Below are positions 5,845-12,963 of a DNA stretch of 19,388 nt, piece after piece. The stretch covers positions 1-19,388 of the forward strand of contig JACQGW010000328.1 in NCBI GenBank assembly GCA_016199325.1. The letters run 5' to 3'. This stretch comes from Chloroflexota bacterium (lineage in GTDB: Bacteria > Chloroflexota > Dehalococcoidia > JACQGW01). The first letter of the stretch is position 1; each line of letters begins with the position of its first letter. A program made the translations under genes and the position numbers. The notes below the pieces were generated by a model that saw only the letters and a program-made list of their open reading frames with translations, had not been told where the DNA came from and did not search any database.

Positions 5845-7595
5845 GGTTGCTCCTTCTCTCGCGCCGCGATCCAGGCGCGGGCGTGGTCCATCATCTCGGC
5901 GGCGCTCTGGCGGGTGCTGGCGGTGGCCGAGCCCAGCATCCGCGCAAGCTCCTCGACCCGTTCGACACCGTCGAGTCGCTCGACCACCGTCGACGTTCGC
6001 CCCTGGACGACGACCTTCCGGATGTGGAAATGGACGTCGGCGTAGCTGGCCGTCTGCGGCAGGTGGGTGACGCAGACCACCTGGTGGTTACCGGCGAGGC
6101 CGGCCAGCTTCTGGCCGACGACGAGCCCCGTCGGCCCGCCAATGCCGACGTCGATCTCGTCGAAGATCAGCATGGGAACGGCGTCCGACCGGCCGAGGAT
6201 CGCCTTGAGCGCCAGCATCAGGCGTGACGTCTCGCCGCCGCTGGCGATCCGGGCCAGCGGCTTCAGCGGCTCGCCGGGGTTGGGCGCGATCAGGAACTCG
6301 ATCCGGTCGACCCCGGTGGCGTCGAAGGCCAGCCGGCGGCTGCTCCCGTTCGGCGCCGCCACGGGCACGCCGTCCGGGTCTTCGGCGGCGCCGATCGCGA
6401 CCTCGAAGCGCACCTGCGCCATGTTCAGGTCGCCCAGCTCGCGCTCGACTGAGCGGGCCAGGCCCTCGGCGGCTCGGCGCCGCTCGCGGGAGAGCCCGTC
6501 GGCGCGCTCGCCGATGGCCATGAGCAGCCGCTCCTCACGCGCCGTCAGCTCGGCGAGCCGTTCACTGCTCTGGGCAATGCCGTCCAGCTCCGCCTGCGCC
6601 TGGTCGCCAAAGGCGAGAATCTCGCGGATGCCGGCGCCGTACTTCCGCTTGAGGTTGTGGATGAGGTCGCGCCGCTCCTCGATCTGGGCGAGGCGGGCCG
6701 GGTTGTACTCGACGCCGTCGCGATAGCTTCGCAGCGTGCGGGCGAGGTCCTCGACGAGGTAGGTGGCACTTTCGGCCGCCTCGTGCGCCGACTGGAGCGC
6801 CGGGTCGAGCCGGCTCAGCTCGGCGAGCAGCGAGACGACCTGGCCGAGGTAGTCACGGACCGGGATGGTGCGGCCGCCCTCGGCGAGGAGCGCGTACGCC
6901 TGGCTGGAGAGCTGGGTCAGCCGCTCGGCGCTGCCGAGAATTCGGCGCTCCGCCTCCAGATCGTCCTCTTCGCCCGGGTGCAGTTGGGCAGCTTCGATCT
7001 CGCCGATCTGGAACTTGAGCAGGTCGACCCGGCGAGCCAGCTCGCGCTCATCGCGGACGAGCTCCTGGCGGGCCCGCCGGACCTGCCGCAGCTCGGCGAC
7101 GAGGCCGGCCAGCTCGAGGCGCCGGGGCAACAGCTCGGCGAAGTGGTCGAGGATGTCGACGTGCTCGGCCGCGCGCAGGAGCGAGAGGTGCTCGGACTGG
7201 CCGTGGACGTCGACGAGCCGCTCGCCCAGCTCGCGCAGGACGGCCTGAGGCACCGCCCGTCCGTTCACCCGGGCCGTCGACCTGCCTGAACGGTGGATCT
7301 CGCGCGCGAGGATCAGATCGTCGTCGTCCTCGATGCCACATTCGAGCAGGGCGTGCCGGATCCGGTCGCGCGTGGGGCAGGTGCGCAGGTCAAAGATGCC
7401 CTCGACCCGGGCGCTCTCGGCGCCGGCCCGAACGAGCTCCGCGCCCACCTTTCCCCCCAGAATGGCGCCGACCGCGTCGATCAGAATACTCTTGCCGGCG
7501 CCGGTCTCGCCCGTCAACACGTTGAAGCCGGGGGCGGGCGCCAGCGTCAGCCGGTCGATGATGGCAAAGTTGGCGATGTTGAGCTCAACCAGCAC
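5805..7595 (-). CDS. recN: DNA repair protein RecN
   Basis: A 596-residue SMC-like ATPase that acts early in recombinational repair of double-strand breaks. Walker A GETGAGKS at 29-36 follows the canonical [16 protein letters not shown] start; a long central coiled-coil-rich region (about 155-400) is followed by the ABC signature in ASGGETSRL and Walker B MLIFDEIDVGIGG. The start is GTG at 7595, with CAGGAGG upstream; it overlaps the nadK end by 49 bases. The C-terminal tail after AAREKEQ is poorly conserved and overlaps the next gene. The order tlyA-nadK-recN is conserved in other high-GC Gram-positives. Confidence 0.97.
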   Translation of the reverse strand: MLVELNIANFAIIDRLTLAPAPGFNVLTGETGAGKSILIDAVGAILGGKVGAELVRAGAESARVEGIFDLRTCPTRDRIRHALLECGIEDDDDLILAREIHRSGRSTARVNGRAVPQAVLRELGERLVDVHGQSEHLSLLRAAEHVDILDHFAELLPRRLELAGLVAELRQVRRARQELVRDERELARRVDLLKFQIGEIEAAQLHPGEEDDLEAERRILGSAERLTQLSSQAYALLAEGGRTIPVRDYLGQVVSLLAELSRLDPALQSAHEAAESATYLVEDLARTLRSYRDGVEYNPARLAQIEERRDLIHNLKRKYGAGIREILAFGDQAQAELDGIAQSSERLAELTAREERLLMAIGERADGLSRERRRAAEGLARSVERELGDLNMAQVRFEVAIGAAEDPDGVPVAAPNGSSRRLAFDATGVDRIEFLIAPNPGEPLKPLARIASGGETSRLMLALKAILGRSDAVPMLIFDEIDVGIGGPTGLVVGQKLAGLAGNHQVVCVTHLPQTASYADVHFHIRKVVVQGRTSTVVERLDGVERVEELARMLGSATASTRQSAAEMMDHARAWIAAREKEQPCPTRTASASRPR

Positions 7596-8437
7596 GGCCG
7601 GACCTCCTGGCGCAGGCGCTGGGCAAGGGTGGCGAAGAAGTACGATCGTGAGCCAAGCCGGAGAAAGCGAGTGACGTGCGGGCTCTGCCGGACGACCACC
7701 CGATCGTTGTTGCGGAGCGCCAGATCGAGCTGCCCGTCGATCGATAGGGACGCCTGGTGATCGGTTCGCACGTCGAGGGTCACCTCGGCGTCGCCCGGCA
7801 GCTCGACGGAGCGGGAGAGCGAGAGATAGGGCGCGATGGGCGAGAGCAGGAACGCCCGTAGCTCCGGGTGGAGGATCGGGCCGCCGGCTGCCAGCGAGTA
7901 GCCCGTCGAGCCAGTCGGCGTCGCGACGACGAGCCCGTCGGCAGCGTACGTAGTGAACGGCTCGCCGTTGACGAATGCGTGGATATAGATGATGCGGGCG
8001 AGCGCGCCGCGGCCGACGACGACGTCGTTGAGCGCCTGGAAGGGCTCGAGCGTCAGCCCACCGGTGGCCGGCAAGAGCCGCGCCGAGAGCATCATCCGCT
8101 CCTCGATCCAGCCGGCGCCAGCCAGGACGCTCGGCAGCGCGCCGAGCACCTCGCCGGGCGCGACTTCGGCCAGGAAGCCGAGCTTGCCCATGTTGACGGC
8201 GAGAATCGGCACCTCGTGCGGCACGACGATGCGGGCCGCCCGAAGGATCGTCCCGTCGCCCCCCAGCGTGAGCACGAGGTCGGTCTCGGGGATGAGCGCG
8301 TGGGCCTCGGCCTCTTCCCAGGCCGACACGACCCAGTGGCGAGCGCCCAACCGGGTCAGATCCTCGGCGATGCGGTCGGCCAGGGCTCTGGACGCGGGAA
8401 CCTTGGGATGGAACAGCACGCCTATGCGCTTGATCAA
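7547..8437 (-). CDS. nadK: NAD kinase
   Basis: A 296-residue ATP- or polyphosphate-dependent NAD kinase making NADP. Visible motifs: GGDGT (59-63) for phosphate binding, [12 protein letters not shown] (about 81-92), the NDVVV strand, and [18 protein letters not shown] in the second domain. The start is TTG at 8437, inside the tlyA stop (TTGA, four-base overlap); the reading frame is open far upstream but that part is only an antisense or out-of-frame reading of tlyA. The last about 16 codons overlap recN and are not conserved. It supplies NADP to the cell; its place next to recN and tlyA is synteny rather than pathway logic. Confidence 0.96.
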   Translation of the reverse strand: MIKRIGVLFHPKVPASRALADRIAEDLTRLGARHWVVSAWEEAEAHALIPETDLVLTLGGDGTILRAARIVVPHEVPILAVNMGKLGFLAEVAPGEVLGALPSVLAGAGWIEERMMLSARLLPATGGLTLEPFQALNDVVVGRGALARIIYIHAFVNGEPFTTYAADGLVVATPTGSTGYSLAAGGPILHPELRAFLLSPIAPYLSLSRSVELPGDAEVTLDVRTDHQASLSIDGQLDLALRNNDRVVVRQSPHVTRFLRLGSRSYFFATLAQRLRQEVRPCWLSSTSPTLPSSTG

Positions 8438-9234
8438 TCTGACTGTCCGATGGCCGTTTCTATTGCCGCCGCCACGTCCACCCCGGGACCGGCTTGCCGC
8501 AGCCAGACCAGGAACTCCCGATTCCCGGCCGGCCCGAGGACCGGCGACGCGACGACACCGGTCGGAACCAGCCCGAGGCTTTCGGTGAACCGGAGGACCC
8601 TCGCCAGCACGGTCCCGTGAACTGCCGGATCGCGGACGACACCGCCTCGGCCCACCTGCGCCCGCCCGGCCTCGAACTGCGGCTTGACGAGCGCCACGAT
8701 CTGTCCCGCCGGCGAGAGCCACCCCTTGACGACGGGCAGCACCTTCTCCAGCGAGATGAACGAGACGTCGATCGTCGCCAGGTCGATCGGCTCGGGCAGG
8801 CCGGCCAGGTAGCGGACGTTCGTCTTCTCCATGACGACCACCCGGGGGTCGGTCCGGAGGCGGTAGTCGAGCTGACCATACCCGACGTCGATCGCGTAGA
8901 CGCGGGCGGCGCCGCGCTGAAGCAGGACGTCGGTGAACCCACCGGTCGACGCGCCCACGTCGGCGGCAACCGCGCCCGCCACGCCGATGCCGAACGCGTC
9001 CAGCGCGTGGGCAAGCTTGAAACCGCCACGACTGACGTAAGGCAGCGGACGCTCGACGGCGACGGCGGCATCGGCGGGCACCAGGTGCCCCGGCTTGTCG
9101 GCCACCCGATCGCCGATCCGCACCTGGCCGGCCATGATCAGCGCCCGGGCCTGCTCCCGGGTGGTCGCCAGCTCGCGCTCGACGAGCAGTTGGTCCAGCC
9201 GGCGCTTCGCTGCTGCCGCGCGTCTTCGTTCCAT
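8434..9234 (-). CDS. tlyA: TlyA family rRNA 2'-O-methyltransferase (S4-FtsJ)
   Basis: A 266-residue protein with an N-terminal S4 RNA-binding domain ([20 protein letters not shown], about 11-60) followed by an FtsJ-like Rossmann methyltransferase: DVGASTGGF (92-100) for [23 protein letters not shown] (156-162) and LVKPQFE. TlyA enzymes methylate ribose in 16S and, in some species, 23S rRNA; loss gives capreomycin resistance in mycobacteria. ATG at 9234 starts the family-like part; no clear ribosome site is visible. It is the first gene of the minus-strand operon and has a promoter at 9308-9336. Confidence 0.95.
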   Translation of the reverse strand: MERRRAAAAKRRLDQLLVERELATTREQARALIMAGQVRIGDRVADKPGHLVPADAAVAVERPLPYVSRGGFKLAHALDAFGIGVAGAVAADVGASTGGFTDVLLQRGAARVYAIDVGYGQLDYRLRTDPRVVVMEKTNVRYLAGLPEPIDLATIDVSFISLEKVLPVVKGWLSPAGQIVALVKPQFEAGRAQVGRGGVVRDPAVHGTVLARVLRFTESLGLVPTGVVASPVLGPAGNREFLVWLRQAGPGVDVAAAIETAIGQSD

Positions 9235-9307
9235 TGTTGACCGGTTGGCGGGCCGAATGCAACGGCGAAGCCGGTCGGCTTGCCACCGGCCGGCTCTACC
9301 GGCCATA

Positions 9308-9336
9308 AGCGTACCGACTTCGCCCCGAAAAGTCAA
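9308..9336 (-). promoter_or_regulatory. Promoter of the tlyA operon
   Basis: On the minus strand TTGACT (9336-9331), 17 bases, TACGCT (9313-9308). Predicted start near 9300 leaves a 5' leader of about 65 bases with a near-perfect 10-bp hairpin (AGCCGGCCGG / CCGACCGGCT, about 9271-9297). The -35 box is 2 bases from the -35 box of the opposite promoter. Confidence 0.6.
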
Positions 9337-9338
9337 GG

Positions 9339-9368
9339 TTGACGGCGGCACGGCTTCCGGGCTATGAT
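9339..9368 (+). promoter_or_regulatory. Promoter of the ubiA-like gene cluster
   Basis: TTGACG (9339-9344), 18 bases, TATGAT (9363-9368): a strong sigma-70-type match. It probably drives the UbiA-like and HAD genes and possibly the cluster beyond. The leader of about 85 bases contains AAGGAG (9404-9409), which is too far from the chosen start at 9460 to serve it. Confidence 0.68.
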
Positions 9369-9459
9369 CCCCCACGCGCCGCGTTTGCCCGCCCGCGATG
9401 GGCAAGGAGACCGTGACGCGCCGCTGCAATCGTCTTGATTGCCGATCACCGGCCGGAGC

Positions 9460-10425
9460 ATGCCGTTGGCGACGGACCCTCGCAATACCGCGATCGGCGG
9501 GACCCAACCGGCCCCACAGATCGGCCCCGGCACCCTGCGCGCGCTGTTCCAGAGCATGCGGCCGAAGCAGTGGACGAAGAACGGCGTCATCTTCCTGCCG
9601 CTGATCTTCACCGCCAACCTGTACTGGAAGCCGTTCGTCCTCCGAGACCTGGTGACGCTCATCGCCCTGGCCGGTCTGGCCTTCGTCCTTTTCTGCCTGA
9701 TCTCGAGCGCCGTCTACCTGATCAACGACCTGGCCGACGTCGAGAAGGACCGCCAGCACCCCACCAAGCGCAACCGGCCGCTGGCGTCCGGCCGACTGCA
9801 CCCGACGGTCGCCGTTGTTGCCGCCGCGGGCATCGTCGGCCTGGGGATGCCGCTGGCCTTCTTCCTGAGCACGGCCTTTGGCCTCGTCACGCTCGTCTAT
9901 CTGCTGTCGTCGGTGCTCTACACGTTCGTCTTCAAGCACGTCGTCCTCATCGACGTCTTCGCGCTCGCCTCCGGATACCTCCTGCGGGCCATCGCCGGCG
10001 CCGTCGTCATCGGCGTGCCGATCTCGCCGTGGCTCTACGTCTGCACGACGCTCGGCGCGCTCTTTCTCGGTTTCACCAAGCGCCGGCAGGAGCTGATCCT
10101 GCTGAACAACCATGCCGGCAAGCACCGCGCCATTCTGCAGGAGTACTCGCCGCAGCTCCTCGACGAGATCCTCGCCGTCATCACGTCGTCGACCGTGATG
10201 GCCTACTCGCTCTACACGTTCACGGCGGAGAACCTGCCGAAGAACCACGCCATGATGGCGACGATCCCGTTCGTCCTCTACGGCGTCTTCCGCTACCTCT
10301 ACCTCATCCACCAGAAGGGGCAGGGCGGCAGCCCGGAGGACGTGCTCCTCCGCGACAAGCCGCTCATCCTCGACATTCTCCTCTGGGTGGTCGCGGTCGC
10401 GGCGATCCTGATCGTCTATCGGTAG
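9460..10425 (+). CDS. UbiA-family prenyltransferase, decaprenyl-phosphate phosphoribosyltransferase-like
   Basis: A 321-residue integral membrane enzyme of the UbiA superfamily. Residues [18 protein letters not shown] at the first helix, the Mg-diphosphate motif [13 protein letters not shown] (N89 to P101) and KRNRPLASG are characteristic of decaprenyl-phosphate phosphoribosyltransferase (mycobacterial Rv3806c type), which moves 5-phosphoribose from PRPP onto a polyprenyl phosphate. About nine hydrophobic segments follow; a second conserved loop [13 protein letters not shown] is present. ATG at 9460 is chosen; an in-frame TTG at 9439 directly follows a stop and is the upstream limit. The gene is 6 bases from a HAD phosphatase, which could act on its product. 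The lipid and final glycan in this organism are not known. Confidence 0.88.
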   Translation: MPLATDPRNTAIGGTQPAPQIGPGTLRALFQSMRPKQWTKNGVIFLPLIFTANLYWKPFVLRDLVTLIALAGLAFVLFCLISSAVYLINDLADVEKDRQHPTKRNRPLASGRLHPTVAVVAAAGIVGLGMPLAFFLSTAFGLVTLVYLLSSVLYTFVFKHVVLIDVFALASGYLLRAIAGAVVIGVPISPWLYVCTTLGALFLGFTKRRQELILLNNHAGKHRAILQEYSPQLLDEILAVITSSTVMAYSLYTFTAENLPKNHAMMATIPFVLYGVFRYLYLIHQKGQGGSPEDVLLRDKPLILDILLWVVAVAAILIVYR

Positions 10426-10431
10426 CCGAAG

Positions 10432-11244
10432 ATGGCCGACCGTCCGCTGAACGCCTATCCGGCGTACCTGTTCGATCTCGACGGCACGCTCATCTACGGT
10501 CCGGCGCCGGTGCCGGGCGCGGCGGCTGCCGTGAGGGGCGTCCGCGCAGCCGGCCGGCGCGTCCTCGTCGTCACCAACAACTCGATGCTCTCCGTGCATG
10601 CGATCCAGCGGCGGCTGCTGGACCACGGCCTCGAGGTCGCACCGGACGAGATCGTGACGACGGTCGAGGCGACCGCCCGCTTCCTCGCCCGCGAGCATCC
10701 CGGCGCCGGGGTGTTCGTCTTCGGCTCACAGGCGCTAGAAGAGGCGTTGGCACGGCAGGGGTTGCGCCCGCTGCCCGACGAGCGCGGCGCCGAGGTCGTC
10801 GTCGTCGGCACCGACCGGCGGCTGTCGTACGGCCGACTCACCAGCGCCGTTCGGGCCGTCCTCGCCGGTGCCCGCTTTGTCGCCTCCAACGTCGACCGCA
10901 TCATCATCGAGGACGGCGAGCGCTACCCCGGCGCGGCGGCGATGCTGGGCGCGATCGCCGGGGTCGCCGGCCGGGAGCCCGACGCGGTCGTCGGCAAGCC
11001 GTCGCCGATTCTGCCGACGGATGCGCTCGCCCGCCTCGACCTGCCGCCGGAGGAATGCCTCTTCGTCGGGGATTCGCTGATCACCGACCTCCCTGCCGCC
11101 CGAGCGGCCGGGATGCCGATGTTGCTCGTCCTCTCCGGCGTGACGAGCTCGGCCGACCTGGCCCGCGTCCCCCATCCGCCGGAGTATGTGCTGAACAGCG
11201 TCGCGCCGCTGGCCGAGCTCTTCGACCAGACTGGGAACTCGTAG
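10432..11244 (+). CDS. HAD-superfamily phosphatase, NagD-like (subfamily IIA)
   Basis: A 270-residue HAD hydrolase with all four motifs: DLDGT (15-19, nucleophile Asp15), TNNS (48-51), Lys189 in GKPSP, and GDSLITD (213-219). The cap between motifs II and III is of the NagD/p-nitrophenylphosphatase type, which acts on small phosphates such as sugar phosphates or nucleotides. It lies 6 bases after the UbiA-like gene and is very likely co-transcribed. A role as the phosphatase for the phosphoribosyl lipid is possible; the known mycobacterial enzyme for that step is a different family (PAP2). The stop codon lies in a three-fold 10-bp repeat. Confidence 0.92.
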   Translation: MADRPLNAYPAYLFDLDGTLIYGPAPVPGAAAAVRGVRAAGRRVLVVTNNSMLSVHAIQRRLLDHGLEVAPDEIVTTVEATARFLAREHPGAGVFVFGSQALEEALARQGLRPLPDERGAEVVVVGTDRRLSYGRLTSAVRAVLAGARFVASNVDRIIIEDGERYPGAAAMLGAIAGVAGREPDAVVGKPSPILPTDALARLDLPPEECLFVGDSLITDLPAARAAGMPMLLVLSGVTSSADLARVPHPPEYVLNSVAPLAELFDQTGNS

Positions 11245-11263
11245 GAACTCGGGGGAACTCGCA
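11234..11263 (+). repeat. Three tandem 10-bp repeats over the HAD stop codon
   Basis: GGAACTCGTA, GGAACTCGGG and GGAACTCGCA follow each other without gaps, with 8 of 10 positions identical in all three. The TAG stop at 11242-11244 lies at the junction of the first two. The period of about one helical turn would suit a repeated protein binding site in front of the amidase gene, but a slippage origin is just as possible. Confidence 0.75.
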
Positions 11264-11379
11264 AGAACGGTTTGCACTATCGGTTCCGGTGATCGACGGC
11301 TCGATTTATGGTAGACTGGTGGGCAGCCGATGGGGGGCGAGCAGGCGATGAGATCGATGACACTCAGGGCGAGACGCCG

Positions 11380-12648
11380 ATGAATCCGCATGAGGGAAGC
11401 ACGCGCAGGACACCTGCATCGGCAGGGATTGCCGTTCTCGGGTTGATCCTCGCGCTGGTCTGGTCGGCCTGCGCCAGCGCCAGAGCGTCCGCACTGCTCC
11501 CTGGGCAACCGGAGGCGCCGATCCTGCGCGAAGCCACACCAACCGCCGGCCCGGACGAGGCGGCAACGGCAACGGAGACTCCGGCGGTCGGCGAGGCAGC
11601 ACCGCAGACGGACGAGGAGACGGCAACCGCAGCTCCACCGGTCGCCGAGACCACGCCAACGGCGGACGACGAGGCGGCACCGGCGGACGGCGCCGGAGAA
11701 GCTGCGACGGCAACGGCGGCGCCGGCTGCTGAAACAGCTCAACCGCCCGGCGAGACGACGCCTCCGGCTTCGGCGGAGGTGTCCAGTCCCCCTCCTGCGG
11801 CGCGGGCGCCGGCACCGGGCGGTCCCCGGCCAGCGGCGAGGCAGACCGTTCCGCTTCATCCCTTCAGGCCGGCCGTGAATCGCGCCCGCGTGGTGGTGAT
11901 CGACCCCGGCCACGGCGGACCGGAGGTGGGCGCAGCCGGCGCCGGCGTCGGCGAGAAGAACGTCAACCTGACGATTGCACTGAAGCTGCGCGGCCTGTTG
12001 GAGGAGGACGGTCTCCAGGTGGTCCTGACCAGAGACGGCGACCGCCGGGCGTTCGAGGGGCCACCGCCCGAGGGCTACAGCGCGACGCGGCTCGACCTTC
12101 AGACCCGGATCGACATCGCCAACGAGGCGCAGGGCGACGCGTTCGTCTCCATCCACAACAACGGCTCGGGCGATTCCGGACAGGTTGGCACCGAAGTCTG
12201 GTACGACGGCAAGCGGCCCTGGGCCGACTTCAATCGGGCGCTGGCCGAACAGGTGCTGCCGGCGCTCGTCGAGGCCATTCGGGGGGTCGGATACCCGGTG
12301 GTGAATCGGGGGCTCAAGGAGGACTCGGCGTTCCGCACGTTCCGCGGCCGCCAGTTCCCGATCTTCGTGCTCGGCCCGCCGCGGACCGGCACAATGACCA
12401 CCCGAGCAACCCAGATGCCGGCCATCCTGGGTGAGACGCTCTTCCTCTCGAACGCCGCCGAGGCCCAGCTTCTGACGCGGGACGACGTCCTGGCGGCGAT
12501 CGCCGAGGGGTACCGGGAGGGACTTCGGCGGTACTTCACGCTCGTCGACGAGGGAGCCCTGGCGATTCCGGAAGACGGGTTGCCATCGGAGCAGCCCAAC
12601 CACGTCGACCTGCCGCCGGCCGCGCCACTCCCCGGAGCGGGGTCTTGA
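11380..12648 (+). CDS. N-acetylmuramoyl-L-alanine amidase (Amidase_3), exported
   Basis: A 422-residue exported zinc amidase that cuts the bond between N-acetylmuramic acid and L-Ala in peptidoglycan. From the ATG at 11380: a short basic start, one hydrophobic segment (GIAVLGLILALVWSA, about 16-30) ending in a possible signal-peptidase site (ASARASA); the cysteine after WSA is a poor lipobox. Then a low-complexity Ala/Thr/Glu/Pro linker of about 120 residues, and the Amidase_3 domain from VVVIDPGHGG. Zinc ligands: His178, Glu192 (GEKNVNL) and His259 (SIHNN), with catalytic Glu352 (ILGETLF). The frame is open to an ATG at 11308, but that would place 24 charged residues before the signal sequence, so the later start is preferred. 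It would work outside the membrane in cell-wall turnover or cell separation. Confidence 0.92.
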   Translation: MNPHEGSTRRTPASAGIAVLGLILALVWSACASARASALLPGQPEAPILREATPTAGPDEAATATETPAVGEAAPQTDEETATAAPPVAETTPTADDEAAPADGAGEAATATAAPAAETAQPPGETTPPASAEVSSPPPAARAPAPGGPRPAARQTVPLHPFRPAVNRARVVVIDPGHGGPEVGAAGAGVGEKNVNLTIALKLRGLLEEDGLQVVLTRDGDRRAFEGPPPEGYSATRLDLQTRIDIANEAQGDAFVSIHNNGSGDSGQVGTEVWYDGKRPWADFNRALAEQVLPALVEAIRGVGYPVVNRGLKEDSAFRTFRGRQFPIFVLGPPRTGTMTTRATQMPAILGETLFLSNAAEAQLLTRDDVLAAIAEGYREGLRRYFTLVDEGALAIPEDGLPSEQPNHVDLPPAAPLPGAGS

Positions 12649-12963
12649 CGGGGTTCGTTGTTCAGGGTTGGAGAGCGCCGCGTAGGCTTTGGACCTTGAA
12701 CTACTGGAACACCACAGCAATAGGGATGGATAGCTCCCGTCGAGAGCTGACGGAATGACGCATGACGGAATGACGCATGAAATCGGCAAGCCGCACCCAT
12801 CAACCTCGGTGTGGCGGGCCACTACCGTGATCGTCCAGCCCGGCCCATCCCTTCGGATAGGGAGGGCGAGACTACCCGAATCCCGCCCGTTCGGGTCGGG
12901 CAGCCCGCCGGCTGCGGGCTGTATTCTCATCGATGATGGGAGAGAAGACCTGGTGGGAGACTC
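12649..12963 (+). other. Intergenic region between amidase and ferrochelatase genes with repeats and hairpins
   Basis: No credible gene. It holds an exact 15-bp tandem duplication (12748-12777), an inverted repeat ACCCGAA / TTCGGGT (12874-12880 and 12890-12896), and a hairpin AGCCCGC-CGGCT-GCGGGCT (12902-12920) about 45 bases before the ferrochelatase start. The hairpins lie in what should be the hemH leader and could be a terminator or a regulatory element; no T-run follows and I recognise no riboswitch class. GGTGGGAG just before 12964 is the ribosome site. Confidence 0.55.
12748..12777 (+). repeat. Exact 15-bp tandem duplication
   Basis: TGACGGAATGACGCA occurs twice without a gap, followed by TGA, the first bases of a third copy. 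Within the unit TGACG itself occurs twice. Lies about 100 bases after the amidase stop. Confidence 0.85.

Noticed and set aside
9413..9604. Short frame starting at GTG with AAGGAG just upstream, overlapping the ubiA-like gene out of frame
   Set aside because: The deduced peptide is Arg/Ser/Pro/Cys-rich shadow-type sequence without domain features; the ribosome-like site is more likely chance in the leader.
8434..10698. Very long minus-strand open frame extending tlyA upstream through the ubiA-like gene and into the HAD gene
   Set aside because: The upstream part is the antisense of the UbiA-like and HAD genes and is compositionally odd; TlyA homology starts at ATG 9234.
12902..12920. Strong hairpin as terminator of the amidase gene
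   Set aside because: No T-run follows and it is 250 bases after the amidase stop and close to the hemH start; kept only as an unexplained hairpin.
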